This document shows, in pieces, positions 1 through 8,693 of a DNA stretch of 64,000 bases. The notes beneath the pieces are model-generated. The model made no database searches. It was not told the origin of the DNA and saw nothing but the letters and a program-made list of their open reading frames with translations. The DNA lies in assembly GCA_905221505.1 (NCBI GenBank), contig CAJNDL010000003.1, positions 1 to 64,000 on the forward strand, written 5' to 3'. Made by a program: the position numbers and the translations under genes. The stretch comes from a bacterium. Lineage in GTDB: Bacteria > Bacillota > Bacilli > Lactobacillales > Streptococcaceae. Each line of letters starts with the position of its first letter. Positions within the stretch are counted from its first letter, which is position 1.

Positions 1-59
1 CTACCTGTTCGCTCACAATAAGAGAGAACTTTTTTACGAAAATCTATTGAATATGCCAT
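1..59 (-). CDS. IS630-family transposase OrfA, N-terminal fragment
   Basis: Nineteen codons are visible before the window ends, reading MAYSIDFRKKVLSYCERTG. This is the N-terminus I know for the helix-turn-helix first ORF of IS630-Spn1. An extended -10 (TGGTATAAT, plus 66-74) sits just upstream. The IS630 transposase cuts DNA at terminal inverted repeats and inserts at TA. In pneumococcus the gene is often split into two frames, and whether this copy is intact cannot be seen. Confidence 0.7.
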   Translation of the reverse strand, partial: MAYSIDFRKKVLSYCERTG

Positions 60-105
60 AAGAAGATTATACCACATTCTGTACTGTTTTTGGTTCATTT
101 TACTA
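1..105 (-). mobile_element. End of an IS630-Spn1-like insertion sequence (cut by window edge)
   Basis: The outer end, read on the minus strand, starts TAGTAAAATGAA (plus 94-105) next to a TA dinucleotide at 106-107. IS630 elements insert at TA, and I recall this terminal sequence from pneumococcal IS630-Spn1 and RUP repeats. A transposase reading frame starts inside it. Only the left part of the element is visible, so its completeness is unknown. Confidence 0.7.
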
Positions 106-133
106 TAAAAGAAAGGACAAATTTTGCCCTTTC
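105..133 (-). terminator. Weak terminator after the obg / 52-aa gene pair
   Basis: The hairpin GAAAGG/CCTTTC (plus 111-116 with 128-133) is followed on the minus strand by TTTTATA. The U-run is short and lies at the TA insertion point of the IS630 element, so the insertion may have trimmed an older terminator. Confidence 0.4.
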
Positions 134-187
134 TCGATCTTCTATTTGTTACAGTTAACTTGACTGATAATTGGAGTTTTATCTATT

Positions 188-346
188 TTACTGAGATGGT
201 TTTTCTTTTTTAGTTCGTGCCAATCTCAAGGCACGATTTGGATTGAGACGATTAAATAGTTCTTCCAATTTCTTTTCATTCCAAACGTCTGCGGCGGAAA
301 CAAAATTACCATCCGCATCTCGGAAAGATATCGGTTTATCTCCCAT
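188..346 (-). CDS. 52-aa conserved hypothetical protein
   Basis: An ATG at 346 opens a 52-residue frame starting MGDKPISFRDADGNF and ending in a basic tail (RLARTKKEKPSQ). The frame starts nine bases past the obg stop, after a GGAGAC-type Shine-Dalgarno, so it is probably the last cistron of the obg transcript. It is charged and soluble, with no signal peptide or membrane segment. I recall similar small proteins beside obg in streptococci but know no function. Confidence 0.7.
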   Translation of the reverse strand: MGDKPISFRDADGNFVSAADVWNEKKLEELFNRLNPNRALRLARTKKEKPSQ

Positions 347-355
347 ACCAGTCTC

Positions 356-1666
356 CTAGTCTACAAATTCAAACTCAAATTTACCAATGCGGACCAAATC
401 ACCATCTTTAGCTCCACGCGCACGAAGGGCTTCATCAACCCCCATACCACGTAATTGACGGGCAAATTTCATGACTGATTCGTCACGATCAAAGTTGGTC
501 ATATTGAAGAGTTTCATGAGTTTTTCACCAGAAAGTACCCATGTCGCATCGTCATCACGGCTAATTTCAAAGGCTTTCTCTTCCTCGTCAAATCCATAGT
601 AAGCTTCTTCTTCCATATCTGACTCGTCGTAGAGCAAGAATTCTGGTGTCTTGTCTAACAATTCAGCTGTAGCATCCAAGAGCATAGCCAGACCTTGCTT
701 GGTCAAACCAGAAATTGGGAAGATAGCTGGTAACTCTTCAAATTCATCGTAGTTTTCAGCCAATTTTTTCTTAAATTCTTTAAGATTTTCTTGACTCTCA
801 GGCATGTCCATTTTGTTGGCTACGATAATCTGTGGACGCTCCATGAGACGGAGGTTATAAGACTCTAACTCCTTATTGATAGCTAAGTAGTCTTCATAAG
901 GATCACGTCCTTCGCTAGCTGACATATCAATGATGTGAAGGATGACACGTGTACGCTCGATGTGACGGAGGAACTGGGTTCCCAGACCGACTCCCTGACT
1001 AGCCCCTTCAATCAAACCAGGTAGATCCGCTACTGCAAAGGATTCACCTGATTGGGTACGAACCATACCAAGATTTGGCACGATAGTGGTAAAGTGGTAG
1101 GCACCGATTTTAGGTTTAGCTGAGGTAATAACACTTAAAAGGGTTGATTTCCCTACAGAAGGGAAGCCCACTAAGCCGACATCTGCCAAGATTTTTAGTT
1201 CCAATTGTAACTCACGTTCCTGACCCGGTTCTCCATTTTCAGAGATTTCTGGTGCAGGATTTTTTGGTGTCGCAAAGCGGATATTTCCACGGCCACCACG
1301 ACCACCGTGGGCAACGATAAATTCTTGACCGTGTTCAATCAAATCTGTCAAGACCTTGCCAGTCTCTGCATCACGCACAGTCGTTCCTTGTGGTACTCGA
1401 ACTCTAAGGTCCTCGGCACCACGACCATGCATCCCTTTGGTCATTCCTTTTTCACCGGAATCAGCCTTGAAATGGCGATTGTAGCGAAAATCCATCAAGG
1501 TACGTAGTCCTTCGTCTACAACGAAGACCACATTGCCTCCACGACCACCATCACCACCCCAAGGTCCGCCATTAGGGACATATTTTTCACGGCGAAAGGC
1601 AACCATACCATCGCCACCATTTCCAGCCTTGACCTTAATCTTAGCTGTATCTAAAAACATACTCAT
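356..1666 (-). CDS. obg: GTPase Obg (CgtA)
   Basis: The 436-aa protein has the three Obg domains in order: a glycine-rich N-terminal Obg fold (about residues 1-158, with GNGGDG and GGRGGRGN), a G domain with P-loop GFPSVGKS and NKMD, and a C-terminal OCT domain ending in a acidic stretch and EFEFVD. Obg binds the large ribosomal subunit late in assembly and links GTP/(p)ppGpp levels to growth. The start [12 protein letters not shown] is the family norm. A terminator lies between obg and the upstream small membrane protein gene, so obg relies on read-through or on its own undetected promoter. Confidence 0.97.
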   Translation of the reverse strand: MSMFLDTAKIKVKAGNGGDGMVAFRREKYVPNGGPWGGDGGRGGNVVFVVDEGLRTLMDFRYNRHFKADSGEKGMTKGMHGRGAEDLRVRVPQGTTVRDAETGKVLTDLIEHGQEFIVAHGGRGGRGNIRFATPKNPAPEISENGEPGQERELQLELKILADVGLVGFPSVGKSTLLSVITSAKPKIGAYHFTTIVPNLGMVRTQSGESFAVADLPGLIEGASQGVGLGTQFLRHIERTRVILHIIDMSASEGRDPYEDYLAINKELESYNLRLMERPQIIVANKMDMPESQENLKEFKKKLAENYDEFEELPAIFPISGLTKQGLAMLLDATAELLDKTPEFLLYDESDMEEEAYYGFDEEEKAFEISRDDDATWVLSGEKLMKLFNMTNFDRDESVMKFARQLRGMGVDEALRARGAKDGDLVRIGKFEFEFVD

Positions 1667-1682
1667 TTTTTCTTCTCACTTT

Positions 1683-1705
1683 AAAAAAGGGCTGGGAAAT
1701 CCCAG
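1683..1705 (-). terminator. Intrinsic terminator upstream of obg
   Basis: The minus strand reads CTGGG-ATTT-CCCAG, then CCC and six T. It follows the DUF4044 gene and would end the glycosyltransferase-pspC transcript. A second inverted repeat, GAATCTAT/ATAGATTC, lies just before it, across the DUF4044 stop codon. Confidence 0.7.
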
Positions 1706-1729
1706 TCACTAAATTTTCTTGAATCTATT

Positions 1730-1864
1730 TTATAGATTACTGAGGGCACCAATTGCAGTTGCAAAAATTCCCAATAAACTTGCTACTAGCATGATAATCA
1801 CGATAAACAAGGTTATTTTCTCAAACAAGGTTTTTTTACGATTTCCATTATCTCCAAATGCCAT
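1730..1864 (-). CDS. DUF4044 family small membrane protein (44 aa)
   Basis: An ATG at 1864, preceded by AAGGAGAG, opens a 44-aa frame. It has a charged N-terminus (MAFGDNGNRKKTLFEK) and one transmembrane helix over about residues 17-38 (ITLFIVIIMLVASLLG then IFATAIGAL). This is the layout I know from streptococcal DUF4044 proteins. The gene is the last of the cpoA-GT-pspC series, before the 1683-1705 terminator. Its function is unknown to me. Confidence 0.75.
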   Translation of the reverse strand: MAFGDNGNRKKTLFEKITLFIVIIMLVASLLGIFATAIGALSNL

Positions 1865-1922
1865 TTTTCTCTCCTTCGTTACATTCTATTTTCTATTATC
1901 TTAGCATGAATTGAGCTAGTTT

Positions 1923-2114
1923 TCAATAGTCAGCTGCTACAGGTGCAATAATCCATAAAATGATATAAGCTACAATTCCTGCTCCGTAACAGCAAGCAAG
2001 GACACCCCAAATGACTCGAACGATAGTTGGATCCATATCCAGATAATGGGCCACTCCGGCACAAACACCCGCAATCTTTTTATCACGGCCACTTCTCATT
2101 AATTGTTTTTTCAT
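1923..2114 (-). CDS. PspC-domain small membrane protein (63 aa)
   Basis: The 63-aa protein has a PspC (phage-shock protein C) domain: a basic N-terminal SGRDKKIAGVCAGVAHYLDMDPT followed by one hydrophobic helix (IVRVIWGVLACCYGAGIVAY). It is unrelated to the pneumococcal surface protein also called PspC. PspC-domain proteins act in envelope-stress sensing. It follows the glycolipid glycosyltransferase by 14 bases, so co-expression with membrane glycolipid synthesis is likely. Confidence 0.85.
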   Translation of the reverse strand: MKKQLMRSGRDKKIAGVCAGVAHYLDMDPTIVRVIWGVLACCYGAGIVAYIILWIIAPVAADY

Positions 2115-2128
2115 AACTGTTCCTCTTT

Positions 2129-3454
2129 CTATTCTTCATGGTCTTTCCAATAATCTCTTATGCTGATCAACTGTGTTTTTGAAGCCTTCAGCATGCGTCT
2201 AGAGCCTTTTACCGGTACAGCGACCACCTTTTGCGGAAGATACAAAACTGTCTTAAAAATACGCTGACTAACCGTATCATCTTTGGCTAAATCTTTCTGG
2301 AAGTTATTTGAAATGATGGCATCCAGATAGAACTCATGCACTCGTTTCCCAAAGTTTTCAGCTGAAATCTCGTATAATTTCTCTGATAAGGTATGCTCAT
2401 TCATGTCTGGCGTTGCAATCAGAGCTTCTAAAATAGCTCCAGCTAAATCATGTTCACCGTAATACAAGATTCCAAACATTTTATCACTGATAAGATTGTC
2501 CAGATAAGGATTTCCATGTGCGATGACTGGTGTTCCACTAGCCAAGCTTTCCAAGTAGGTCAAACCTTGGGTTTCACTTGTCGATGCTGAGATGAAGAAA
2601 TCTGCTGCCTTATAATAAAGAGCGGTCTCGCTAGGAGCAATCATCCCTGTAAAGATGACTGAGTCTTGAATCTCTAGTTTCTTGGCTTGCTCTTTGAGGT
2701 CATCCAGATAAGGACCATCCCCAGCTACCACCAGTTTAACCTTGTCTTCTTCTTTCAGAACTTCTGCAAAGGCTGCTAGTACTGCTTGAATATTTTTTTC
2801 ATAGGAAATTCTGGAAAGACTAAGCAACATCTGTTCATCATCTTGAATCCCTAGTTTACTACGCAGTTCTGTCAAATTTTCCTGTTTGATTTCCGGACGC
2901 TCAAACTTGGCTAATTCAATCCCAGTTGGAATGACCCGTTTTTCAACCTTGACCTTATAGTCAGATAGCAAGTCACGAACAATCTCACTCGGGCAAATAA
3001 CCCCATCCACATCATGCAAGAAACCTCTAACTAGGTACTTGACCATACTCGGACGAATCAGCATCCCCTTAGCAATATAATGCACATAGTCTTCATACTG
3101 GGTGTGATAGGTATGGATAACTGGAATCTTCAATTCACGCGCAATCCAAATCCCCAACAAACCAAGAGAAAATTCTGTCTGAGTATGGATAATATCCAGC
3201 TGATACTGTTTAGCAATTTCCAGTGCCTTGCTGAAACCTCGGTAGGCAAAGCGGCGATCTTTAAATGCAAAGAAGGGAACACTTGGAATGCGGATAATTT
3301 GCCAATCTTCATAACGATTGACATCCTTATCTGTCGTAGTAAAGATAAAAACAGCGTGCCCTTGCTTTTCAAGCTCTGTTTTCAAGGTTCGAATACTGGT
3401 CGCTACACCTGAAACCTGAGGAAAATAGGTATCTGTAAATAAACCAATTCGCAT
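2129..3454 (-). CDS. GT4 glycosyltransferase, probable monoglucosyl-diacylglycerol synthase
   Basis: The 441-aa protein is a GT-B fold, GT4-family enzyme. The N-terminus MRIGLFTDTYFPQVSGVATS has the typical acceptor-binding loop. The C-terminal Rossmann half carries SRISYEKN, VVAGDGPY and the E-X7-E segment (SETQGLTYLE). The pneumococcal orthologue beside cpoA makes alpha-monoglucosyl-diacylglycerol from UDP-glucose and diacylglycerol at the cytoplasmic membrane. A basic C-terminal extension (about residues 385-441) fits peripheral membrane binding. It lies 15 bases downstream of cpoA, in one operon, so both glycolipid steps are expressed together. Confidence 0.88.
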   Translation of the reverse strand: MRIGLFTDTYFPQVSGVATSIRTLKTELEKQGHAVFIFTTTDKDVNRYEDWQIIRIPSVPFFAFKDRRFAYRGFSKALEIAKQYQLDIIHTQTEFSLGLLGIWIARELKIPVIHTYHTQYEDYVHYIAKGMLIRPSMVKYLVRGFLHDVDGVICPSEIVRDLLSDYKVKVEKRVIPTGIELAKFERPEIKQENLTELRSKLGIQDDEQMLLSLSRISYEKNIQAVLAAFAEVLKEEDKVKLVVAGDGPYLDDLKEQAKKLEIQDSVIFTGMIAPSETALYYKAADFFISASTSETQGLTYLESLASGTPVIAHGNPYLDNLISDKMFGILYYGEHDLAGAILEALIATPDMNEHTLSEKLYEISAENFGKRVHEFYLDAIISNNFQKDLAKDDTVSQRIFKTVLYLPQKVVAVPVKGSRRMLKASKTQLISIRDYWKDHEE

Positions 3455-3469
3455 AGATTACCTCACTTT

Positions 3470-4513
3470 TTACTTTCTCCCTAAAGCGGCTTGTTTCTCA
3501 TAAAAGTCCAACCAGATTTGTAACAGGTGCTCTTCTGAATACTCTCTAGAAATATTCATAGCTTTTTCTTTGAGATCTTTTAAGGCAGCAGGATTTGCTT
3601 GATATTCCAGAATAGCTTCTTTCATCTCTTCTCTATCTGCTGTCGCCCGATAATTTCCCTCCAAAATTACCTTATAGAGATCCAAATCACGCAACATAAT
3701 AGGAGCTTCACAACTGGCAGCTTCTAAAATAGTCATAGGGAAGAGTTCATTATAACTAGGTAACAAGAAAAGGTCAGCTAGGGCATATAACTCGCGCATC
3801 CGTTCTGGCGACACGATACCTGGAAAAATCAAATTTTTAGGGGGATTTTCCATTATTTTCTTGTAGCGTTCATAACCATCTGTCATGCCCCCAAAAGAGA
3901 AACCACCCGCCCAAATAAAGGTAATTTGCGGCAATTCCTCAGCCAGACGGATAAAGTCATCAATCCCTTTGCGTTTCTGAACTTGACCTGCCCCAACTAC
4001 GATAAACTGATTGTCACTAAGACCTAAATCTGTTCGCAGTCTCACTACCTCTTCTTGTGGAAGGGGATGCCATTTTTCCTTGTTTACAAAGTTAGGAATA
4101 TAGGTCACTTTTTCACGTGGAATACCCGCTGCCACCAAATCCTCAATAAACATAGGATTGACCACCACCAAGTGCTCCATCCGGTTGTAAAAAGAAAATA
4201 CATAGCGTTTAACAATTCCCTTTAAGAAAAATGGAATTTTCAAACTCCCCTCAAGTGTATCTGGCAAGAAATGCACATAGCCAATTTTTCTCCCTGAGCG
4301 TTTCTTTTGGAATGTTGACAAATAATAGGGGAAATCAATCGTATGAAAATGAGTCACATCTGCCTCGATTGGAAGATTTTCTGTAACAATCAATTGGTCC
4401 TTGGCATCACGGTGAAGAAGTCGAACTAATTCACGGTAGGCACCTGAAACTCCTTGCCCAGCTACTTTCTCACTTGAACTCAACATATTGATGCGTAATT
4501 TCTTTTTTTCCAT
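3470..4513 (-). CDS. cpoA: Glycosyltransferase CpoA (galactosyl-glucosyl-diacylglycerol synthase)
   Basis: The 347-aa GT4 enzyme starts MEKKKLRINMLSSSEKV and has the GT-B C-terminal signature VVGAGQVQKRKGI and ELFPMTILEAASCE. In pneumococcus CpoA adds galactose to monoglucosyl-diacylglycerol, and cpoA mutations alter membrane lipids and give piperacillin resistance. The frame stays open 30 codons further upstream. I reject that extension because an extended -10 (TGATATAAT) lies inside it, seven bases before this ATG, and no Shine-Dalgarno is present, which implies a leaderless or nearly leaderless mRNA. Confidence 0.92.
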   Translation of the reverse strand: MEKKKLRINMLSSSEKVAGQGVSGAYRELVRLLHRDAKDQLIVTENLPIEADVTHFHTIDFPYYLSTFQKKRSGRKIGYVHFLPDTLEGSLKIPFFLKGIVKRYVFSFYNRMEHLVVVNPMFIEDLVAAGIPREKVTYIPNFVNKEKWHPLPQEEVVRLRTDLGLSDNQFIVVGAGQVQKRKGIDDFIRLAEELPQITFIWAGGFSFGGMTDGYERYKKIMENPPKNLIFPGIVSPERMRELYALADLFLLPSYNELFPMTILEAASCEAPIMLRDLDLYKVILEGNYRATADREEMKEAILEYQANPAALKDLKEKAMNISREYSEEHLLQIWLDFYEKQAALGRK

Positions 4514-4520
4514 AACTACT

Positions 4521-4552
4521 ATTATATCATTTTCTTTGAATAAAATCAGCAA
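4521..4552 (-). promoter_or_regulatory. Extended -10 promoter of cpoA, abutting the start codon
   Basis: The minus strand reads TGATATAAT (hexamer at 4521-4526), followed after seven bases by the ATG at 4513. A weak -35-like TTGCTG (4547-4552) is 20 bases upstream, so the TG motif probably carries the promoter. Expected transcription starts fall at 4517-4513, within four bases of the start codon. Confidence 0.75.
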
Positions 4553-4612
4553 AAGAAAGGAGAGACTCAGGAAAAAGAAGGGGAAATTTCCTCTCTTTTC
4601 CAACGGTCTCTC
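4551..4612 (-). terminator. Long two-tier terminator after the DUF59 gene
   Basis: An outer stem GAGAGAC/GTCTCTC (4606-4612 with 4560-4566) encloses an inner stem of GGAAAAGA-type sequence against TCTTTTTCC, followed by CTTTCTTTT on the minus strand. It closes the dnaG-rpoD-DUF59 operon, and the cpoA promoter begins in its tail. Confidence 0.65.
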
Positions 4613-4628
4613 ACATGCTTTTATCTGT

Positions 4629-4958
4629 TTACTTAATGCCTAGGGCAATGCGGGCATAGCGACTCATTTTTTCAACAGTCCAGGCTGGATACCAGACTAA
4701 TTTGACCTCAGTATCACTTACTTCTGGCACCTCTGTCATGGCATCATAAATCTGGTCTGTCAAAAGGTCTGCCAAAGGACAACCCATAGTTGTCAAAGTC
4801 ATATCAATCTCTGTTTGCCCTGTGTCGCCATCAAAACGAATCTCATAAATCAAACCAAGATTGACAATATCGATTCCCAACTCAGGGTCGATGACTTCTT
4901 CCAAGGCTGTTAAAATGCGTGTTTTGATGTTTTCGATTTGCTCTTCTGTATAAGCCAT
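4629..4958 (-). CDS. DUF59 (MIP18/SufT-like) Fe-S assembly protein
   Basis: The 109-aa protein starts MAYTEEQIENIK and has the DUF59 core: EEVIDPELGIDIVNLGLIYE, a conserved Cys in TTMGCPLADLL, and WYPAWTVEKMS. Related proteins (YitW, SufT, PaaD) help mature iron-sulfur proteins. I chose ATG 4958 because GAGG lies six bases upstream. A GTG at 4970 overlaps that Shine-Dalgarno and is unlikely. It is 14 bases after rpoD, as the third gene of the macromolecular-synthesis operon. Confidence 0.88.
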   Translation of the reverse strand: MAYTEEQIENIKTRILTALEEVIDPELGIDIVNLGLIYEIRFDGDTGQTEIDMTLTTMGCPLADLLTDQIYDAMTEVPEVSDTEVKLVWYPAWTVEKMSRYARIALGIK

Positions 4959-4972
4959 ATTTATCCTCACTC

Positions 4973-6082
4973 TTAGTCTTCAATAAAATCACGAAGCGGT
5001 TTGCTGCGACTTGGTTGACGTAGTTTTCTCAAAGCTTTAGCCTCAATCTGACGGATACGCTCACGAGTCACGTTAAAGACTTTACCAACATCTTCAAGGG
5101 TGCGCATTTTCCCATCATCTAGTCCAAAACGCAGACGTAGAACATTTTCTTCACGGTCTGTAAGAGTATCCAAGACCTCATCCAACTGCTCACGCAAGAC
5201 GATACGAGTTGTATAGTCCACTGGATTTTCAATCACTTCATCTTCGATAAAGTCCCCAAGGTGACTATCATCCTCTTCACCGATTGGTGTTTCAAGAGAT
5301 ACTGGTTCTTGGGCAATCTTCAAGATTTCACGAACCTTGTCTGGAGTCATATCCATACGTTCAGCGATTTGTTCTGGTGTTGGATCTTGTCCCAATTCTT
5401 GAAGGAGATTACGCTGTTCACGAACCAATTTATTGATGGTTTCAACCATGTGAACAGGGATACGGATGGTACGAGCTTGGTCCGCAATAGCACGAGTGAT
5501 AGCCTGACGAATCCACCAAGTTGCGTAAGTTGAGAACTTGAATCCTTTAGAATAGTCAAACTTGTCAACCGCTTTCATCAAGCCCATATTCCCTTCTTGA
5601 ATCAAGTCAAGGAACTGCATACCACGGCCGACATAACGCTTGGCAATGGAAACAACCAAACGAAGGTTGGCTTCCGCAAGACGTTGTTTGGCTTCGATAT
5701 CACCAGCTTCAACTGCTAGTGCCAATTCTTTCTCCTCTTCATTAGTCAAAAGAGGTACGACCCCGATTTCTTTCAAGTACATACGTACAGGGTCATTGAC
5801 CTTAGCCGAAGTTGATCCAATCAAATCCTCATCACTGAGTTCTGGTTCTTCTTCATTGCTAAGAACACGCGCACTTGGATTTCCTTCGTTATCTGTGATT
5901 GAAATCCCTGCATCCTGAATTCGTTGCAAGAGGTCTTCAATCCCATCAGCATCCAAGGTAAAAGGAAGGACAAGACTAGCATTGATTTCATCATCTGTTG
6001 CTGTCCCTTTTTGTTTATGATTACGGATAAATTCTGCTACTTGTACGTCAAATGTTGTTACTTCTTTTTGTTTTGTTGCCAT
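4973..6082 (-). CDS. rpoD: Primary sigma factor RpoD (SigA)
   Basis: The 369-aa protein has sigma-70 region 1.1 (residues 1-80), region 1.2, region 2 with the promoter-melting [16 protein letters not shown], region 3 ([14 protein letters not shown]) and region 4.2 with the -35-binding helix [18 protein letters not shown]. It directs RNA polymerase to TTGACA/TATAAT promoters, including most of those noted in this window. The short region 1.1 and lack of a large insert are typical of Firmicutes SigA. It starts two bases after the dnaG stop, the classic dnaG-rpoD pairing. Confidence 0.98.
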   Translation of the reverse strand: MATKQKEVTTFDVQVAEFIRNHKQKGTATDDEINASLVLPFTLDADGIEDLLQRIQDAGISITDNEGNPSARVLSNEEEPELSDEDLIGSTSAKVNDPVRMYLKEIGVVPLLTNEEEKELALAVEAGDIEAKQRLAEANLRLVVSIAKRYVGRGMQFLDLIQEGNMGLMKAVDKFDYSKGFKFSTYATWWIRQAITRAIADQARTIRIPVHMVETINKLVREQRNLLQELGQDPTPEQIAERMDMTPDKVREILKIAQEPVSLETPIGEEDDSHLGDFIEDEVIENPVDYTTRIVLREQLDEVLDTLTDREENVLRLRFGLDDGKMRTLEDVGKVFNVTRERIRQIEAKALRKLRQPSRSKPLRDFIED

Positions 6083-6084
6083 TA

Positions 6085-7845
6085 TTACTCCATTCTTCTC
6101 TTTTGGGAAATTAAACGTTCCAATTCTTCTAGGGCTGTATCGGTATCTCCTACATGGCTAGCTTCCTGCACCTTCTTTTTGATTCTCATATTGTCCTGAT
6201 TCAAGAGGGCCTTGTTTCGAGTCATCTCTACTTCACTAAGTTCCTGCGGTGACATCTCAGCAGGTAAATCCTGAGCTAAGACTTGGTACCAAGCTCTTTC
6301 AACTTCCTCTGTCTGTTCTGCTAGAACTTCTGGAGGAAGATTACCATACTGGCCAAGTAAGTCATATAAAACCTGAAATTCAGGAGTGTCAAATGCAAAA
6401 TCTTCTCGCAAACGGTAATCGTTCAAAATAAGGGGAGATTCCATCATTCGATAAAGTAGATGAGCTTCTGCCCTCATAATAGCTGATAACTGTTTGGTGA
6501 CAGGCATAGTGATTGGCGTCGGTCTGGAAATTCCTTCCATGCGATTCTGCCTTTGTGCCTGACGACTCTCATTAACAATCTGCTCAATCTGAGCATAATC
6601 AAAGGAGGCCAGACTGTCAGCTAAAATATGAATATAGCTGTTTTGAGCAGTGATAGACTTTTCTTGAACAATCAAGGGAGCTATTTTTTCAATAAACTCA
6701 ATCTGAGCCTGCAGATTTTCACTATTTTCAGGCTTATACTGGTGAATGTAAAACTCAATCGGACTAATACGAGTTTTCGTTAATAGATAGGCCAAGTCTT
6801 CTGGTCCATTTTTTTGTAAATACTCATCAGGATCCAAGTTATCAGGCATACTAACGATTTGCACAGGCATATCGCTAATTTCATCCAAGGCTTTCAATGT
6901 CGCAGCTTGTCCAGCCTTATCGCCATCGTAAACAAGAACCAACTTCTTGGTTAATCTTTTCAGATGCTCAACATGCTCACGACTCAAGGCCGTACCCATA
7001 GACGCCACAGCATTTTCGATTCCAGCCCGATAGGCTGCAATGACATCCATGAACCCTTCCATGAGGTAAATCTCACTGGCTTTACCAGAAGATTTTTTTG
7101 CCCTATCCATATGATATAATTCGTAACTTTTGTTAAAAATTGCAGTCGATCTGCTATTTTTATACTTAGAAGTTTGTGAATCCGTTTTCTGCCAGATACG
7201 ACCTGAGAAGGCAATGACCTTTCCCTGATCATTGGTCAAGGGAAACATAATCCGATTATGAAAGGTGTCTACAAATTGATTAGCATCCGAGAGATAAAAC
7301 AGTCCTGAATCCAAGAAATCCTCTTCACGATACTGACCAGACAAGCGTTGATAGAGATAGTTTCGTTCTGGAGGTGCCAAACCAATCCGAAAATGCTTAA
7401 GCACTTCATCTGTCAAACCACGCTGATAAAGGTAGTTTCTGGCCTCCTCCCCCATGGTCGTTGTCATGAGAATAGCATGATAAAATTTGGCAGCATCTTC
7501 GTGCATATCATAAAGAGCTTGGTGGGGTGAAGCTGGCTTCTGTTCACTATAAAGCGGTTTTTTCACCTCTATCCCAACACGCTGACCTAAGATTTGGACA
7601 GCCTCCATAAATGGAACCCCTTGGTACTCCTCTATGAACTTAAAGACATCACCCGAGCGACCACAACCAAAACAGTGATAAAACTGCTTGTCCTCTACAA
7701 CGTTGAAAGAAGGTGTTTTTTCACCATGAAAAGGACAGAGCCCTAGATAGTTCCGTCCTGCCTTTTGTAAAGAAATCACATCTCCTATGACTTCCACAAT
7801 GTTGGCATTGTTTTTGATTTCTTCAATGACTTGTTTGTCAACCAT
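6085..7845 (-). CDS. dnaG: DNA primase DnaG
   Basis: The 586-aa primase has an N-terminal zinc-binding domain ([11 protein letters not shown], then CFGCGRSGD), a TOPRIM catalytic core with [15 protein letters not shown] and VYDGDKAGQ, and a C-terminal helicase-binding region. It makes RNA primers for lagging-strand synthesis. I set the start at ATG 7845 ([11 protein letters not shown]) because GGAGG lies eight bases upstream. The ATG at 7860 overlaps that Shine-Dalgarno. It is the first gene of the dnaG-rpoD-DUF59 operon and has its own promoter at 7883-7911. Confidence 0.97.
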   Translation of the reverse strand: MVDKQVIEEIKNNANIVEVIGDVISLQKAGRNYLGLCPFHGEKTPSFNVVEDKQFYHCFGCGRSGDVFKFIEEYQGVPFMEAVQILGQRVGIEVKKPLYSEQKPASPHQALYDMHEDAAKFYHAILMTTTMGEEARNYLYQRGLTDEVLKHFRIGLAPPERNYLYQRLSGQYREEDFLDSGLFYLSDANQFVDTFHNRIMFPLTNDQGKVIAFSGRIWQKTDSQTSKYKNSRSTAIFNKSYELYHMDRAKKSSGKASEIYLMEGFMDVIAAYRAGIENAVASMGTALSREHVEHLKRLTKKLVLVYDGDKAGQAATLKALDEISDMPVQIVSMPDNLDPDEYLQKNGPEDLAYLLTKTRISPIEFYIHQYKPENSENLQAQIEFIEKIAPLIVQEKSITAQNSYIHILADSLASFDYAQIEQIVNESRQAQRQNRMEGISRPTPITMPVTKQLSAIMRAEAHLLYRMMESPLILNDYRLREDFAFDTPEFQVLYDLLGQYGNLPPEVLAEQTEEVERAWYQVLAQDLPAEMSPQELSEVEMTRNKALLNQDNMRIKKKVQEASHVGDTDTALEELERLISQKRRME

Positions 7846-7882
7846 ACACAATACCTCCATGTTATCATAGTTTACTTTATAT

Positions 7883-7911
7883 AGTATACTTTATTTCAGA
7901 AAAAAAGTAAA
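7883..7911 (-). promoter_or_regulatory. Promoter of the dnaG-rpoD operon
   Basis: The minus strand has TTTACT (7906-7911), a 17-base spacer and TATACT (7883-7888), a good sigma-A promoter about 40 bases upstream of the dnaG start. Confidence 0.7.
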
Positions 7912-7934
7912 CCATTTCACTCATTTTCCCTACT

Positions 7935-8693
7935 TTATTCAAAGAGTTGATAATAATCAGAGATTTTCATTTTTGCTTTTTCTTCTTGATTCAAATCTTG
8001 GATAATCCGTCCTTCTTTCATGACAATCAAACGATTGCCATATTTGAGAGCATCTTCCATATGGTGGGTAATCATAAGCGCTGTCAACTTGTCCTTCTTG
8101 ACAAATTCATCTGTCAATTCCATCAAGGCAACACTGGTCTTTGGATCCAGGGCCGCAGTATGCTCGTCTAGCAAGAGTAATTCAGGACGCTTCAAGGTTG
8201 CCATCAAGAGACTCAAGGCTTGTCTTTGACCACCTGATAAGAACTCAATCGGTGTATTCAAGTGTTTCTCAAGACCATTTCCTACTTTTTCAATAGTTGC
8301 CTGAAATTCATCCTTATAACTAGCCAGACGTCTAGGAAACAGTCCACGCTTTTCACCACGGAACTTGGCAATCAAGAGATTTTCAGCCACTGTCATACGA
8401 GGAGCTGTCCCCATCTTTGGATCTTGGAAAACACGAGAAAGATACTTAGCACGCTTCTCAGGTGAAAATTTGGTAACATCTTCACCCAAGATACGAATTG
8501 TCCCACTGGTTAGTGATAAGGTTCCCGCAATAGTGTTAAATAGAGTTGATTTACCAGCACCATTTCCACCCAAAATCGTGATAAAATCCTGTTCAAAAAT
8601 TTCTAATGAAACATCATTTAAAATAATCTTTTCTTCATCAAAACCATTTTTAACGACTTTGGTTGCATTTTTTAATTCTACAATTGCTGTCAT
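7935..8693 (-). CDS. trpZ: ABC transporter ATP-binding protein, tryptophan system (TrpZ-like)
   Basis: The 252-aa ATPase has Walker A GGNGAGKST, signature LSGGQRQAL, Walker B LLLLDEHTA and an H-loop MITHH. It powers the membrane permease encoded just upstream, overlapping its stop by four bases (ATGA). The tryptophan assignment rests on the T-box leader of the operon and on the known T-box-regulated trpXYZ group in Firmicutes, not on the protein itself. No strong terminator is seen before the dnaG promoter. Confidence 0.85.
   Translation of the reverse strand: MTAIVELKNATKVVKNGFDEEKIILNDVSLEIFEQDFITILGGNGAGKSTLFNTIAGTLSLTSGTIRILGEDVTKFSPEKRAKYLSRVFQDPKMGTAPRMTVAENLLIAKFRGEKRGLFPRRLASYKDEFQATIEKVGNGLEKHLNTPIEFLSGGQRQALSLLMATLKRPELLLLDEHTAALDPKTSVALMELTDEFVKKDKLTALMITHHMEDALKYGNRLIVMKEGRIIQDLNQEEKAKMKISDYYQLFE

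Noticed and set aside
4514..4603. N-terminal hydrophobic extension of CpoA (30 codons)
   Set aside because: It covers the promoter and the end of a terminator, and the resulting segment has no family counterpart that I know.
5261..5533. Antisense frames over rpoD and similar overlaps over other genes
   Set aside because: They lie within well-conserved genes, have no ribosome sites and show no domain character.
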